Below, piece after piece: positions 41,664 through 51,511 of a DNA stretch of 64,000 nucleotides. The translations under genes were made by a program, and so were the position numbers. Each line of letters opens with the position of its first letter. The stretch's first letter is position 1. This stretch comes from Streptomyces avidinii (lineage in GTDB: Bacteria; Actinomycetota; Actinomycetes; Streptomycetales; Streptomycetaceae), in contig NZ_BMVL01000008.1 in the NCBI RefSeq assembly GCF_014650695.1, forward strand, positions 1-64,000, in the 5' to 3' direction. Under the pieces are notes generated by a model. The model worked only from the letters and a program-made list of their open reading frames with translations, was not told the origin of the DNA and made no database searches.

Positions 41664-42347
41664 TCAGGACCGGGCCCGCTGGCCGCGCCGGGTCAGCCAG
41701 AGCACTCCGGCGGCGCCGGAGAGCAGCACGGTGCCGCCGAGGGTGCCGAGGGCGAGGGCGGAGTCCGTGGGCCCGGTCTGCGGGAGGGTGTCGCCGGTGG
41801 TGTCGGCGCCGGCGGCGGACTGCGTGCCCGCCCCGCCCGGCGCGGTGACGTCCAGCTCCAGCGAGGGCTTCGGGTTGTTGCCGGGGGTGCAGGTGGTCGT
41901 GGTGCTCATCGCCATGATGGTGAGCACCCCGGCGGTGAAGGTGACCTTGCCGCTCTTCTTGGGCGTGTAGGTGCCCGAGAGGTCGGTGATCCTGATGGGT
42001 GTGTCGGGGGGCACGGCCTCGGGGTTGGGCGGACCCGAGACCGGTACGGACACCTTCTCGGCGCCGTCGACGAGGATGACGGCGCTGGGATTCATCGCGC
42101 CCTTGCCCAGCTCGATGGGGCTGGACGACACGCCCTTCTGGAACGACATCGTCAGCTTGTAGCCGTCGCCCTCCTTGACGGCCTTGATGTCGATGGGCGA
42201 CACCGCCGACTTGTCCCCGATCGGGGTCTTGCAGTCGTAGGCGACGTCGACGACTGCGGCATGGGCCGCGGGGGCGGTGAGCAGCACCGCCGTTCCGGCC
42301 AGCGCGGAGGCCAGCACGAGCGCGGTGGAGCGTTTGCGGTCGGACAC
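41664..42347 (-). CDS. LPQTG-anchored surface protein
   Basis: The 227-residue product has a signal peptide (RSTALVLASALAGTAVLLTAPAAHAAV), one beta domain at about 33-165 (VAYDCKTPIGDKSAVSPIDIKAV, TDLSGTYTPKKSGKVTFTAG), then LPQTG, a hydrophobic stretch and RRGQRARS. That is a complete sortase signal. The domain is homologous to the second domain of the LAETG protein (shared VAYDC/VAFDC, VSGPPN/VSGPAN, GTYTPKKSGKVT/GTYKPGKSGKVT). It is the first gene of the operon; the promoter should lie at 42348-42450. Confidence 0.85.
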   Translation of the reverse strand: MSDRKRSTALVLASALAGTAVLLTAPAAHAAVVDVAYDCKTPIGDKSAVSPIDIKAVKEGDGYKLTMSFQKGVSSSPIELGKGAMNPSAVILVDGAEKVSVPVSGPPNPEAVPPDTPIRITDLSGTYTPKKSGKVTFTAGVLTIMAMSTTTTCTPGNNPKPSLELDVTAPGGAGTQSAAGADTTGDTLPQTGPTDSALALGTLGGTVLLSGAAGVLWLTRRGQRARS

Positions 42348-42460
42348 CTTCGTCTTCCCCTCGGGCCACAGATAACTGACGGAACATCAGATCGGTGGCT
42401 CAAGGTACGCCCGGGGTCTTACGGAGGGAAGACAAAGGACAACCCGGGATTGACCGTTCG

Positions 42461-43639
42461 TCAGTGCACGCGACGGCCCCGCTGCCAGACGGTGGAAACG
42501 AGCGGGACGCCCGGTCGGTAGGCGAGGTGGACGTGGCTCGGGGCGTCCAGCAGGGCCAGGTCGGCGCGGGCACCCGGGGCCAGCCGGCCGATGTCGTCGC
42601 GGCGCAGGGCGCGGGCCCCGCCGGCGGTGGCCGACCAGAGGGCCTCGTCGGGGGTCATGCGCATGTCGCGGACGGCGAGCGCGATGCAGAACGGCATGGA
42701 GCTCGTGTAGGAGGAGCCGGGGTTGCAGTCCGTGGACAGGGCGACGGTCGCCCCCGCGTCGATCAGGCGCCGGGCGTCGGGCCACTGGGCCCGGGTGGAG
42801 AACTCGGCGCCGGGCAGCAGGGTGGCGACGGTGGTGCCGGCGGCCTGGGCAAGGGCGTCGACGTCGGCGTCGGTGAGGTGGGTGCAGTGGTCGGCGGAGG
42901 CGGCCTCCAGCTCCACGGCGAGCTGGACACCGGGCCCGTGGGAGAGCTGGTTGGCGTGCACGCGGGGGATCAGCCCGGCGGCGGCCCCGGCGGTGAGGAT
43001 CGCGCGGGCCTGATCGCCGTCGAAGGCGCCCTTCTCGCAGAAGACGTCCACCCAGCGGGCGTACGGGGCGCAGGCCGCCAGCATCTCGCCGGTGACGAGG
43101 TCGACGTAGGCCGCCGGGTCCTCGGCGAAGTCGGGGGAGACGATGTGCGCGCCGAGGTAGGTGACCTCCTCGGTGTGCGCGGCGGCGATGCGCAGGGCGC
43201 GGGCCTCGTCGGCGACGGTGAGGCCGTAGCCGGACTTGGTCTCGAAGGTGGTGGTGCCCTGACGGCGGGCCTCGTCGAGGTGGCGCACCAGGTTGGCCTC
43301 CAGCTCCGCGTCGGTGGCGGCGCGGGTGGCGGCGACGGTGGTGCGGATGCCTCCGGCGGAGTAGGCGCGGCCCGACATCCGGGCGTTGAACTCCTGGGTG
43401 CGGTCACCGGCGAAGACGAGGTGCGAGTGGGAATCGACGAAGCCGGGGATGACGGCCCGGCCCTGCGCGTCGAAGCTCTCGTCCGCGGCCGGGGCCTTGG
43501 CGGCGGGGCCGACCCAGGCGACGGTCTCGCCGTCGATGACGACGGCGGCGTTCTCGATCAGGCCGAGGGGGGAGCCGTCGCCTGCGGCGGGGTCGTTGGT
43601 GACGAGGCTGCCGATGTTGGTGATGCAGGTGGTGGTCAT
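42461..43639 (-). CDS. hutI: Imidazolonepropionase
   Basis: The 392-residue product is an amidohydrolase with metal motif DSHSHLVFAGDR, substrate loop TTTFETKSGYGL, HANQLS and the C-terminal ALSTDCNPGSSYTSSMPF. It opens the imidazolone ring to N-formimino-glutamate in histidine breakdown. ATG 43639 has AGAGGA upstream. It is the last hut gene of the minus-strand group, separated from hutF by a 91-base palindrome. Confidence 0.95.
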   Translation of the reverse strand: MTTTCITNIGSLVTNDPAAGDGSPLGLIENAAVVIDGETVAWVGPAAKAPAADESFDAQGRAVIPGFVDSHSHLVFAGDRTQEFNARMSGRAYSAGGIRTTVAATRAATDAELEANLVRHLDEARRQGTTTFETKSGYGLTVADEARALRIAAAHTEEVTYLGAHIVSPDFAEDPAAYVDLVTGEMLAACAPYARWVDVFCEKGAFDGDQARAILTAGAAAGLIPRVHANQLSHGPGVQLAVELEAASADHCTHLTDADVDALAQAAGTTVATLLPGAEFSTRAQWPDARRLIDAGATVALSTDCNPGSSYTSSMPFCIALAVRDMRMTPDEALWSATAGGARALRRDDIGRLAPGARADLALLDAPSHVHLAYRPGVPLVSTVWQRGRRVH

Positions 43640-43690
43640 GGGGTTCCTCTCAGAGCTTGCTTGTCCCCCACCCCGCCCCTTCCCGAAACC

Positions 43691-43781
43691 GGGCTCCGCC
43701 CCGGACCCGGTCCTCAAACGCCGGACGGGCTGGAAATCCAGCCTCGCCGGCGTTTGAGGCGCGGGGTCCGGGGCGGAGCCC
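43691..43781. repeat. 91-bp near-perfect palindrome (dispersed repeat family)
   Basis: The arms fold on a centre at 43735/43736 (TGGA-AA-TCCA). They include GGGCTCCGCCCCGG at one end, its complement at the other, and CCTCAAACGCCGG mirrored by CCGGCGTTTGAGG. The same blocks recur at 28679-28730 and 49512-49578. It lies between hutF and hutI and could stop or stabilise the transcript. Confidence 0.85.
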
Positions 43782-43791
43782 CAGGAAGCGG

Positions 43792-45132
43792 TCAGCGGCG
43801 GACGGCGGCGATGGACTCGGACAGGGCCGTCGGGACGTCCCCGACCAGGGTGTGGTGGCCGTCGCGGACGATGTGGCGGCCGCCGACCACCGTGTGGCGG
43901 ACGTCCGAGGCGGTGGCGGCGAAGACCGCCGTCTCGGCCCCCAGCCGCGGCAGCGGACCGGCCGTGCGTACGGAGTCCAGCGCGATCGTGGTGAAGTCCG
44001 CGAGCGCGCCCGCCTCCAGGCGGCCCGCGTCCGGGCGCCCGAGGGCCGCGTGGCCGTCCTCGGTGGCGGCGCTGAGCAGGGCGTTCGCCGTCCAGTGTCC
44101 CCGGGTACGGCTGCGCAGCCGCTCGTTCAGCTCCATCGCGCGGGCCTCTTCGAGCAGGTCGATCACGGCGTGGCTGTCGCTGCCCAGGGACAGCGGGCTG
44201 CCCGCGTGCTGGAGGCGGGTCGCCGGGCCGATGCCGTCCGCGAGGTCGCGTTCGGTGGTGGGGCACATGCAGGTGCCCGTGGTGGTCCCGCCGAGGAGGG
44301 CGATGTCCACGTCGGTGAGGTGCGTGTTGTGCACGCCGGTGGTGCGCGGGCCGAGCACTCCGTGGTCGGCCAGCAGCTGGGTCGGGGTGCGCCCGTGGGC
44401 GGCGAGGCAGGCGTCGTTCTCGGCGGTCTGCTCCGAGAGGTGGACGTGCAGGGGCGCCCGGCGCTCCTCGGCCCAGCCGGCGACGGTGGCCAGTTCGGCG
44501 GCCGGTACGGCGCGGACCGAGTGGATGGCGGCGCCGATCAGGGCGTGCTCACGGGGCTTCAGCGCGCTCGCGCGTTCCGCCCAGGCCTCGGCGGTGCCGT
44601 CGGAGAAGCGCAGCTGGTGGCTGTTGGGGGCCTCGCCGAAGCCTGAGGACAGGTACGCCGTGTCGAGCAGGGTGATCCGGATGCCGGCCGCGGCGGCGGC
44701 CTCGATCAGGGCCTCGCCCATGGCGTTCGGGTCGGCGTACGCGGCGCCGCCGGGCGCGTGGTGGACGTAGTGGAACTCGCCGACGTTGGTGATGCCGGCC
44801 AGCGCCATCTCGGCGTACACGGCGCGAGCGAGCGCGAAGTAGCTCTCGGGCGTGAGGTTCTGGGCGACCTTGTACATGAGGTCGCGCCAGGTCCAGAAGG
44901 TGCCCGAGCCGACCTGGACGGTGCCCCGCAGAGCCCGGTGGAAGGCGTGGCTGTGCGCGTTGGCCAGGCCCGGGAGCGTCAGGCCGCGCAGCACCTCCGC
45001 GCCCGGCGGCGGGCTGCTCACGCCGGTGCGCAGGGCGCCGATCCGGCCCTCGGCGTCAACCTCCAGGGCGACGCCCGGCTCGACGTGGGTGCCGAGCCAG
45101 GCGTGCTCCAGCCAGTACGTCGTCAGCGACAT
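43792..45132 (-). CDS. hutF: Formimidoylglutamate deiminase
   Basis: The 446-residue product has the amidohydrolase motif NAHSHAFHRALRG, then HYVHH, HVHLSEQTAENDACL, HNTHLTDVDIALLGGTTTGTCMCPTTERDLADG and LGSDSHAVIDLLEEAR. It hydrolyses N-formimino-glutamate to N-formyl-glutamate and ammonia. ATG 45132 lies ten bases inside the preceding gene, so the two are coupled. Its presence means the five-step route with formyl-glutamate, which needs a deformylase. Confidence 0.93.
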   Translation of the reverse strand: MSLTTYWLEHAWLGTHVEPGVALEVDAEGRIGALRTGVSSPPPGAEVLRGLTLPGLANAHSHAFHRALRGTVQVGSGTFWTWRDLMYKVAQNLTPESYFALARAVYAEMALAGITNVGEFHYVHHAPGGAAYADPNAMGEALIEAAAAAGIRITLLDTAYLSSGFGEAPNSHQLRFSDGTAEAWAERASALKPREHALIGAAIHSVRAVPAAELATVAGWAEERRAPLHVHLSEQTAENDACLAAHGRTPTQLLADHGVLGPRTTGVHNTHLTDVDIALLGGTTTGTCMCPTTERDLADGIGPATRLQHAGSPLSLGSDSHAVIDLLEEARAMELNERLRSRTRGHWTANALLSAATEDGHAALGRPDAGRLEAGALADFTTIALDSVRTAGPLPRLGAETAVFAATASDVRHTVVGGRHIVRDGHHTLVGDVPTALSESIAAVRR

Positions 45133-46336
45133 GCCAGGCCTTCCAGTACGTCGGCGAGGGCGAGGACGCCCGCCACGCAGTCGTCCTCGGCGGCGAACTC
45201 CCTCGGGGAGTGGGAGACGCCGGTCGGGTTCCGTACGAACAGCATCGCGGTCGGGACGGCGGCGGAGAGGATTCCGGCGTCGTGTCCCGCCCCGGTCCCG
45301 AGGACGGGGACCGAACCGCCCAGGATCCGGTTCATCTCGTCGCGCAGGGCGTGTTCGAACTCGACGACCGGGGTGAAGGACTCCCGGACGATGCCGAGGT
45401 CGATGCCGTCCTGGTCGGCGCGCTCGCGGGCGGCCTTCTCGATGGCGGTGACGACCGTGTCGAGGGTGGCCTGGTCGGCGGCCCGGGAGTCGAGCCAGCC
45501 GCGCACCAGCGACGGAATGGCGTTGACCCCGTTGGGCTCGACCGAGATCTTCCCGAAGGTGGCGACGGCCCCGGCGAGGGCCGCCTCGGTGCGCGCCGCC
45601 AGCACGGTCGCCGCGTAGGTGAGCATCGGGTCGCGGCGGTCGACCAGCCGGGTGGTGCCGGCGTGGTTGGCCTCGCCCCGGAAGTCGAACCGCCAGCGGC
45701 CGTGCGGCCAGATCGCGGAGGCGATGCCGACCCGGTCCCCGGACAGGTCCAGGGCGCGGCCCTGCTCCACGTGCAGTTCGACGAAGGCGCCGATGCGGCC
45801 GAGGCGTTCGGGGTCGGCCCCGATGGCCTCGGGGTCGTAGCCGGCGGCCTCCATGGCCCGGGGCAGGGAGACACCGTCGGCGTCCCGCAGCTCGTACGCC
45901 TTCTCCCTGGTCAGCTGCCCGGCGGCGAGCCGCGAGCCGACGCAGGCGAGCCCGAAGCGGGCGCCTTCCTCGTCACCGAAGTTGGTGATGGCGAGCGGCC
46001 TGGAGAACTCCACGCCCCTCCTGCGGAGTTCGTCCAGGGCCGCGAAGGAGGACACCACGCCGAGGGGGCCGTCGAAGGCCCCGCCGTCGGGGACGGAGTC
46101 CAGGTGGGAGCCGGTGACCACGGCGTCCCCCGCGAGGGGGTCGCCGAGCCAGGCCCACTGGTTGCCGTTGCGGTCGGTCTCGTACGTGAGCCCGCGCGCC
46201 TCGGCCTGCTCCTGGAACCAGGTCCGGCAGTCGGCGTCGGCCCCGGTCCAGGCGTAGCGGCGGTATCCGCCGGTGTCGGCGTTCCGGCCGATGGGCGCGA
46301 GCTCGGCCCACATGCTGTGGAACGATGCGGCCTCGC

Positions 46337-46340
<4 letters not shown>
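45123..46340 (-). CDS. M20 family amidohydrolase (allantoate/carbamoyl-type)
   Basis: The 405-residue product has AllC/HyuC-type metal ligands: TGSHLDSVPDGGAFDGPLGV, NFGDEEGARFG, FVELHVEQGRALD and C-terminal GTGAGHDAGILS, plus the dimer-domain DFRGEANHAGTTRLVDRRD. Such enzymes act on allantoate, carbamoyl-beta-alanine or N-carbamoyl amino acids. Coupled between hutU and hutF, it may act here on N-formyl-glutamate in place of HutG; that is inference. Its start overlaps the hutU stop (ATGA). Confidence 0.85.
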
Positions 46341-48022
<1,682 letters not shown>

Positions 48023-48047
48023 GGCGGTGCCTCCTCCGATGTTGGTC

Positions 48048-48080
48048 AATCTATTCACATCCTCCCGCCCTGAATAGATT
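48048..48080. promoter_or_regulatory. Long inverted repeat between hutU and the divergent decarboxylase
   Basis: AATCTATTCA (48048-48057) and TGAATAGATT (48071-48080) are perfect mirrors 13 bases apart, in an unusually A+T-rich patch. It lies 26 bases before hutU and 38 before the divergent gene, so one protein could control both. TATTCAGTCA upstream of the RpiR-type regulator gene is similar to part of it. That regulator is the obvious candidate. Confidence 0.65.
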
Positions 48081-48117
48081 CAGTCAACAGCTGCGGTCGG
48101 CCCCGTCGAATGATGGG

Positions 48118-49509
48118 ATGGCCGACATGGCTGCACACACGGAGGGTGAGGGCGCCGTCGAGGCAGCCGCCGAGAGCTCTGCCGCGCGCCGGGAGCTGGC
48201 CGTACGGGCCGCCGTCGCGCAGGGCCTCGTGGGCGGGGCCGACGCCGCGGAGCCCCTGACCTGCCTGCTGGACATCGCCGGGATCCGATCCTCCGCCGCC
48301 GCCCTGACCGGCGCCTTCGCCGCCGCGACGGCCCCCGGCACCCCCGTCCTGCACGCCTTCGCCGTCAAGGCCGCCCCGCTCGTGCCGGTCCTGCGACTGC
48401 TCGCCGACGCCGGACTCGGCTGCGAGGTGGCCAGCCCCGGCGAGCTGGCGCTGGCCCGGGCGGCGGGGGTCCCCGCGGCCAGGACCGTCCTGGACTCCCC
48501 CGCCAAGACGGTGGCCGAGCTGCGCGAGGCCCTGGCCCTGGGCATCGCCCTGAACGCCGACAACCCGCAGGAGCTGGCCCGCCTCGACGCGCTCGTCGCG
48601 GCGGCGGCCGCGCCCACCGCGGCCCCGATCGGCCTGCGGATCAACCCGCAGACCGGCGCCGGGACCATCGACGCCCTGTCCACGGCGACCGCGACCTCGA
48701 AGTTCGGGATCGCGCTGCGCGACCCCGGCGCGCGCGACTGGCTCGTACGGGCCTACCTGGACCGGCCGTGGCTCACCCGCCTGCACATCCACTCGGGCTC
48801 CCAGGGCGTCCCCCTGGCCCTGATCGCCGAAGGCGTACGCGAACTGCACGCGCTGGCCGAGGAGATCAACGCGGCGGCCGGACGGCGCCAGGTCGACACC
48901 CTCGACATCGGCGGCGGGCTGCCGGTGAACTTCGCCTCGGACGAGGAGACCCCGACCCACGCGCAGTACGTGGCCGCCCTGCGCGAGGCGGTCCCCGCCC
49001 TCTTCGACGGCTCGTACGGCCTGGTCACGGAGTTCGGCCGGTCCCTGCTGGCCAAGCACGGCCTGGTGCTGGCCCGCGTGGAGTACACCAAGACCAGCGG
49101 CTCCCGGCCCATCGCGCTCACCCACGCAGGGGTCCAGCTCGCGACCCGCACCGCGTACGCCCCGGCGGCCTGGCCGGTGCGGATCCTGCCGTACGACGCG
49201 AAGGGCGTCCCGAAGGCCGGCGACCCGGTGCCCCAGGACATCGCGGGCCCGGCCTGCTTCGCGGGGGACCTGCTGGCCGTCGCGCGCGAGCTGCCGCGGC
49301 TCGCCCCCGGCGACCTGATCGGCGTCCCGGACACCGGTGCGTACTTCTTCACGGCCCACTACGGCTACAACAGCCTGCCCCGCCCGGCGGTCCACGGCTT
49401 CGCGATCACGCCGTCGGGCGAGGTCCGCTTCCGCCTCGTCCGCCCGGCGCAGGACGTGCCGTCGATCGTCACGGAGGCGGGCGGGGACTTCCGCGACGCC
49501 CTGCTGTAG
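48118..49509 (+). CDS. Fold-III PLP decarboxylase-like protein (diaminopimelate decarboxylase family)
   Basis: The 463-residue product has the alanine-racemase-fold barrel. PLP lysine is in HAFAVKAAPLVPVLRLLADAG, with GCEVASPGELALA, the substrate motifs HIHSGSQG and DIGGGLPVNF, and then a beta domain with GPACFAGDLLAVARELP and GVPDTGAYFFTAHYGYN. This is the ornithine/DAP/arginine decarboxylase group 4. The N-terminal 45 residues are extra, and CESGD of LysA reads CFAGD. It is divergent from hutU behind a shared inverted repeat, so an amino acid linked to histidine metabolism may be the substrate. It is probably not the housekeeping lysA. Confidence 0.75.
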   Translation: MADMAAHTEGEGAVEAAAESSAARRELAVRAAVAQGLVGGADAAEPLTCLLDIAGIRSSAAALTGAFAAATAPGTPVLHAFAVKAAPLVPVLRLLADAGLGCEVASPGELALARAAGVPAARTVLDSPAKTVAELREALALGIALNADNPQELARLDALVAAAAAPTAAPIGLRINPQTGAGTIDALSTATATSKFGIALRDPGARDWLVRAYLDRPWLTRLHIHSGSQGVPLALIAEGVRELHALAEEINAAAGRRQVDTLDIGGGLPVNFASDEETPTHAQYVAALREAVPALFDGSYGLVTEFGRSLLAKHGLVLARVEYTKTSGSRPIALTHAGVQLATRTAYAPAAWPVRILPYDAKGVPKAGDPVPQDIAGPACFAGDLLAVARELPRLAPGDLIGVPDTGAYFFTAHYGYNSLPRPAVHGFAITPSGEVRFRLVRPAQDVPSIVTEAGGDFRDALL

Positions 49510-49511
49510 CC

Positions 49512-49578
49512 CCGGGGCTCCGCCCCGCACTTCAGCCCCGCCGGCGCCTCAGGCGCGGGGTTCGGGGCGGAGCCCCGG
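49512..49578. repeat. Palindromic repeat / terminator with 16-bp stem
   Basis: CCGGGGCTCCGCCCCG (49512-49527) pairs perfectly with CGGGGCGGAGCCCCGG (49563-49578). The inner part contains GCGCCTCAGGCGC. It belongs to the same family as 43691-43781 and stands between convergent genes. Confidence 0.85.
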
Positions 49579-49636
49579 TCTTCGCGCCGCGCCGCGTCCC
49601 GGGGCGCGGGCCCCGGACGCGGGCCCGGGGCCCGGC

Positions 49637-50479
49637 TCACTCCACGAAGAGGCCCCGCGCAGCGGCCCGCGTGTCGAAGGCCTCCAGTCGCGCCTGCGCG
49701 TCCGGCAGCGCGTCCGCCATCGACTCCAGCAGCACCCGCCCCAGCAGCATCGGCGCGCACGCCGTGTCGAAGGCCAGCCCGGTGCCGACCTGCGCCGGGA
49801 TCAGCAGGTCCGAGTGGCGGGCCACCGGGGCGAAGGCCGAGTCGGCGACCGTGACCACCGTCAGGCCGGCCGCTCGCGAGCGTTCCAGCGTCTCCACGAC
49901 CTCCCGGGGGTGCCGGGGCAGCGCGAAGCACAGCAGGGCCGTGGCGCCCTCGTAGCGCGCCGCGTCGATGCGGTCCTCCAGCATCGTGCCGCCCTCGTCG
50001 AGGAGGCGTACGTCCGGGTGGACCTTCGACGCGAAGTACGCGAACCCGCGCGCCTGCGACGAGGCCGCCCGCAGCCCGAGCACCAGCAGCGGCGTCGAGG
50101 CGGCGAGCAGCCGCCCGGCCTCCTGGACCGGTGAGGGATCCGCGAGCATGGCCGCCAGCTGCCGCAAGTTCTCGATCTCGCCGAGGACGGCCTGCTGGTA
50201 CTCGTTGTACGAGTCCTCGTGCGCGGCCTCGGGCCGCTCGGCGGGGGCCACCTCGCGCAGGTGGCGGCGCAGCGCGGGATACCCGTCGAAGCCGAGCGCC
50301 ACGGCGAACCGGGTCACCGAGGGCTGGCTCACCCCGGCCAGCTCGGCCAGCTCGACGCTCGACAGGAAGGGCACCTCCGCCGCCCCGCGCACCATGCAGT
50401 GCGCGATCCGCCGCTGGGTCGGCGTCAGCCGGTGCCCCTCGAACAGCTTCTGCAGCCGCGCGGCCGGGCTGTCACTCAT
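49637..50479 (-). CDS. MurR/RpiR family transcriptional regulator
   Basis: The 280-residue product has an N-terminal helix-turn-helix domain (LTPTQRRIAHCMVRGAAEVPFLSSVELAELAGVSQPSVTRFAVALGFDGYPALRRHL). A SIS sugar-phosphate-type domain follows at about 120-260 (LLVLGLRAASSQARGFAYFASKVHPDVRLLDE, ALLCFALPRHPREVVETLERSRAAGLTVVTVADS). ATG 50479. Family members sense metabolites and bind inverted repeats. The nearest likely target is the repeat at 48048-48080, and its own upstream region has TATTCAGTCA. The hut operon is the likely regulon. Confidence 0.9.
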   Translation of the reverse strand: MSDSPAARLQKLFEGHRLTPTQRRIAHCMVRGAAEVPFLSSVELAELAGVSQPSVTRFAVALGFDGYPALRRHLREVAPAERPEAAHEDSYNEYQQAVLGEIENLRQLAAMLADPSPVQEAGRLLAASTPLLVLGLRAASSQARGFAYFASKVHPDVRLLDEGGTMLEDRIDAARYEGATALLCFALPRHPREVVETLERSRAAGLTVVTVADSAFAPVARHSDLLIPAQVGTGLAFDTACAPMLLGRVLLESMADALPDAQARLEAFDTRAAARGLFVE

Positions 50480-50522
50480 CCCGTCCCCTCCGTCCCGGTG
50501 AGTTATTCAGTCACGGAGCACT

Positions 50523-50540
50523 CTGCATGCGGTTATGCAG
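50523..50540. promoter_or_regulatory. CTGCAT/ATGCAG inverted repeat
   Basis: CTGCAT (50523-50528) and ATGCAG (50535-50540) flank GCGGTT in the divergent gap between the RpiR gene and the small membrane protein gene. It may be an operator for either. Confidence 0.35.
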
Positions 50541-50619
50541 CGGGGCAAGCCGTGCCCGCGATGCGGATACGGGGGACAGCCCCAGTGCCGGGGCCCGCGG
50601 AGGTTCCTACGGTGGAGGC

Positions 50620-51003
50620 ATGGACGCCCACGCCCAAGAGCTCAAGAAGGAATTCGACGCGACGATGGACGCCCGGCGCGAGCTGGGCCCGGAGTACGAG
50701 GCCGCGCTGGTGGACTCGTTCGTCGAGAAGGTCGACACCCAGGTCCGGCGCCGCCTCGCGGAGGAACGCCTGGCCGCGGCCCGCGGCGGCGGCCGGACGC
50801 CGTCGGCCGCCCCGGGGGACGGGAACTTCGGCGAACGGTTCGGCTTCGCGATCATCACGCTGGTGCTGGCGATCCCGCTGTCGGCCATCGCCGCCGCACA
50901 GGCACGGCTGCCGGGGCTGATCGTCGCCTGGGCGGGCATCGTGGGCGTGAACTTCATCCACGCCCATCGCCTCCGCCGCGGCGGACCGGACCCGCTGGAC
51001 TGA
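50620..51003 (+). CDS. Conserved small membrane protein
   Basis: The 127-residue product has a charged N-terminal half (ELKKEFDATMDARRELGPEYEAALVDSFVEKVDTQVRRRLAEERL). Two membrane segments follow at about 72-110 (FGFAIITLVLAIPLSAIAAAQARLPGLIVAWAGIVGVNFI) and a short basic tail. The pattern DARRELGPEYE...VDSFVEKVD is common in actinobacterial membrane proteins of unknown function. ATG 50620 is used. A role is not known. Confidence 0.8.
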   Translation: MDAHAQELKKEFDATMDARRELGPEYEAALVDSFVEKVDTQVRRRLAEERLAAARGGGRTPSAAPGDGNFGERFGFAIITLVLAIPLSAIAAAQARLPGLIVAWAGIVGVNFIHAHRLRRGGPDPLD

Positions 51004-51511
51004 CGCCGGTCCCGCCGCCACCACCGCCGCACGGGCGAGTGAGCCGAAGGGGCGCGACGGGGAGTGCGGGCGAACGCGCGGAGGAACCGTGAGGCACGAG
51101 CGGTTTTCGAGCACGTACGCCGTCACGAGCCGGCAAAAGGCGCCCCGGAGGCGAACCGAGCCCTGAAAAAGGGATTGCGCGGGGACCGCCGCACCCTCGG
51201 TTGCCCGAGGGGCGGGACGACGGCGGTCCCCGCGAAGGACACGGCCGGGTCAGGGCCGTCCGCGTCCGTGGCGTACGCGCGGTCCGGGAGCCGCTCCGGA
51301 GGTACGCACACGCCGTTCCGTGGTGCCGGCCGGGTTCCGGTCTCCCGGACTTCCCTGCCGACAACCACCACTGTGCCGGAGCCGTGTTAAGCGGGTGCTG
51401 CCGTCACGTGTCGTGCCCGTACCGTTTGCGCGAAGGCCGCGCCACGGGCCGGATGCCAGGGGTCGGAGGCGGGCCGTGGGCCCGCTCCCCGTTCCCCGGG
51501 CGGGCCGCAGG
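51004..51511. other. Gap between convergent genes
   Basis: These 508 bases hold a nested hairpin (51178-51234) and otherwise nothing I can name. A 108-codon open frame at 51064-51390 has no homology I recognise, no ribosome-binding site and poor composition, so it is not annotated as a gene. Confidence 0.5.
51178..51234. terminator. Nested hairpin
   Basis: A perfect 14-base stem (51178-51191 with 51221-51234) encloses a second perfect stem CCCTCGG/CCGAGGG (51194-51200 with 51205-51211). It lies between convergent genes and is probably a bidirectional terminator. Confidence 0.75.

Noticed and set aside
43691..43781. Insertion sequence ends
   Set aside because: The arms meet at the centre and there is no transposase or target duplication, so a palindromic repeat is the better reading.
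51064..51390. 108-codon frame in the gap after the small membrane protein
   Set aside because: No ribosome-binding site, family or sensible composition, and it crosses a nested hairpin.
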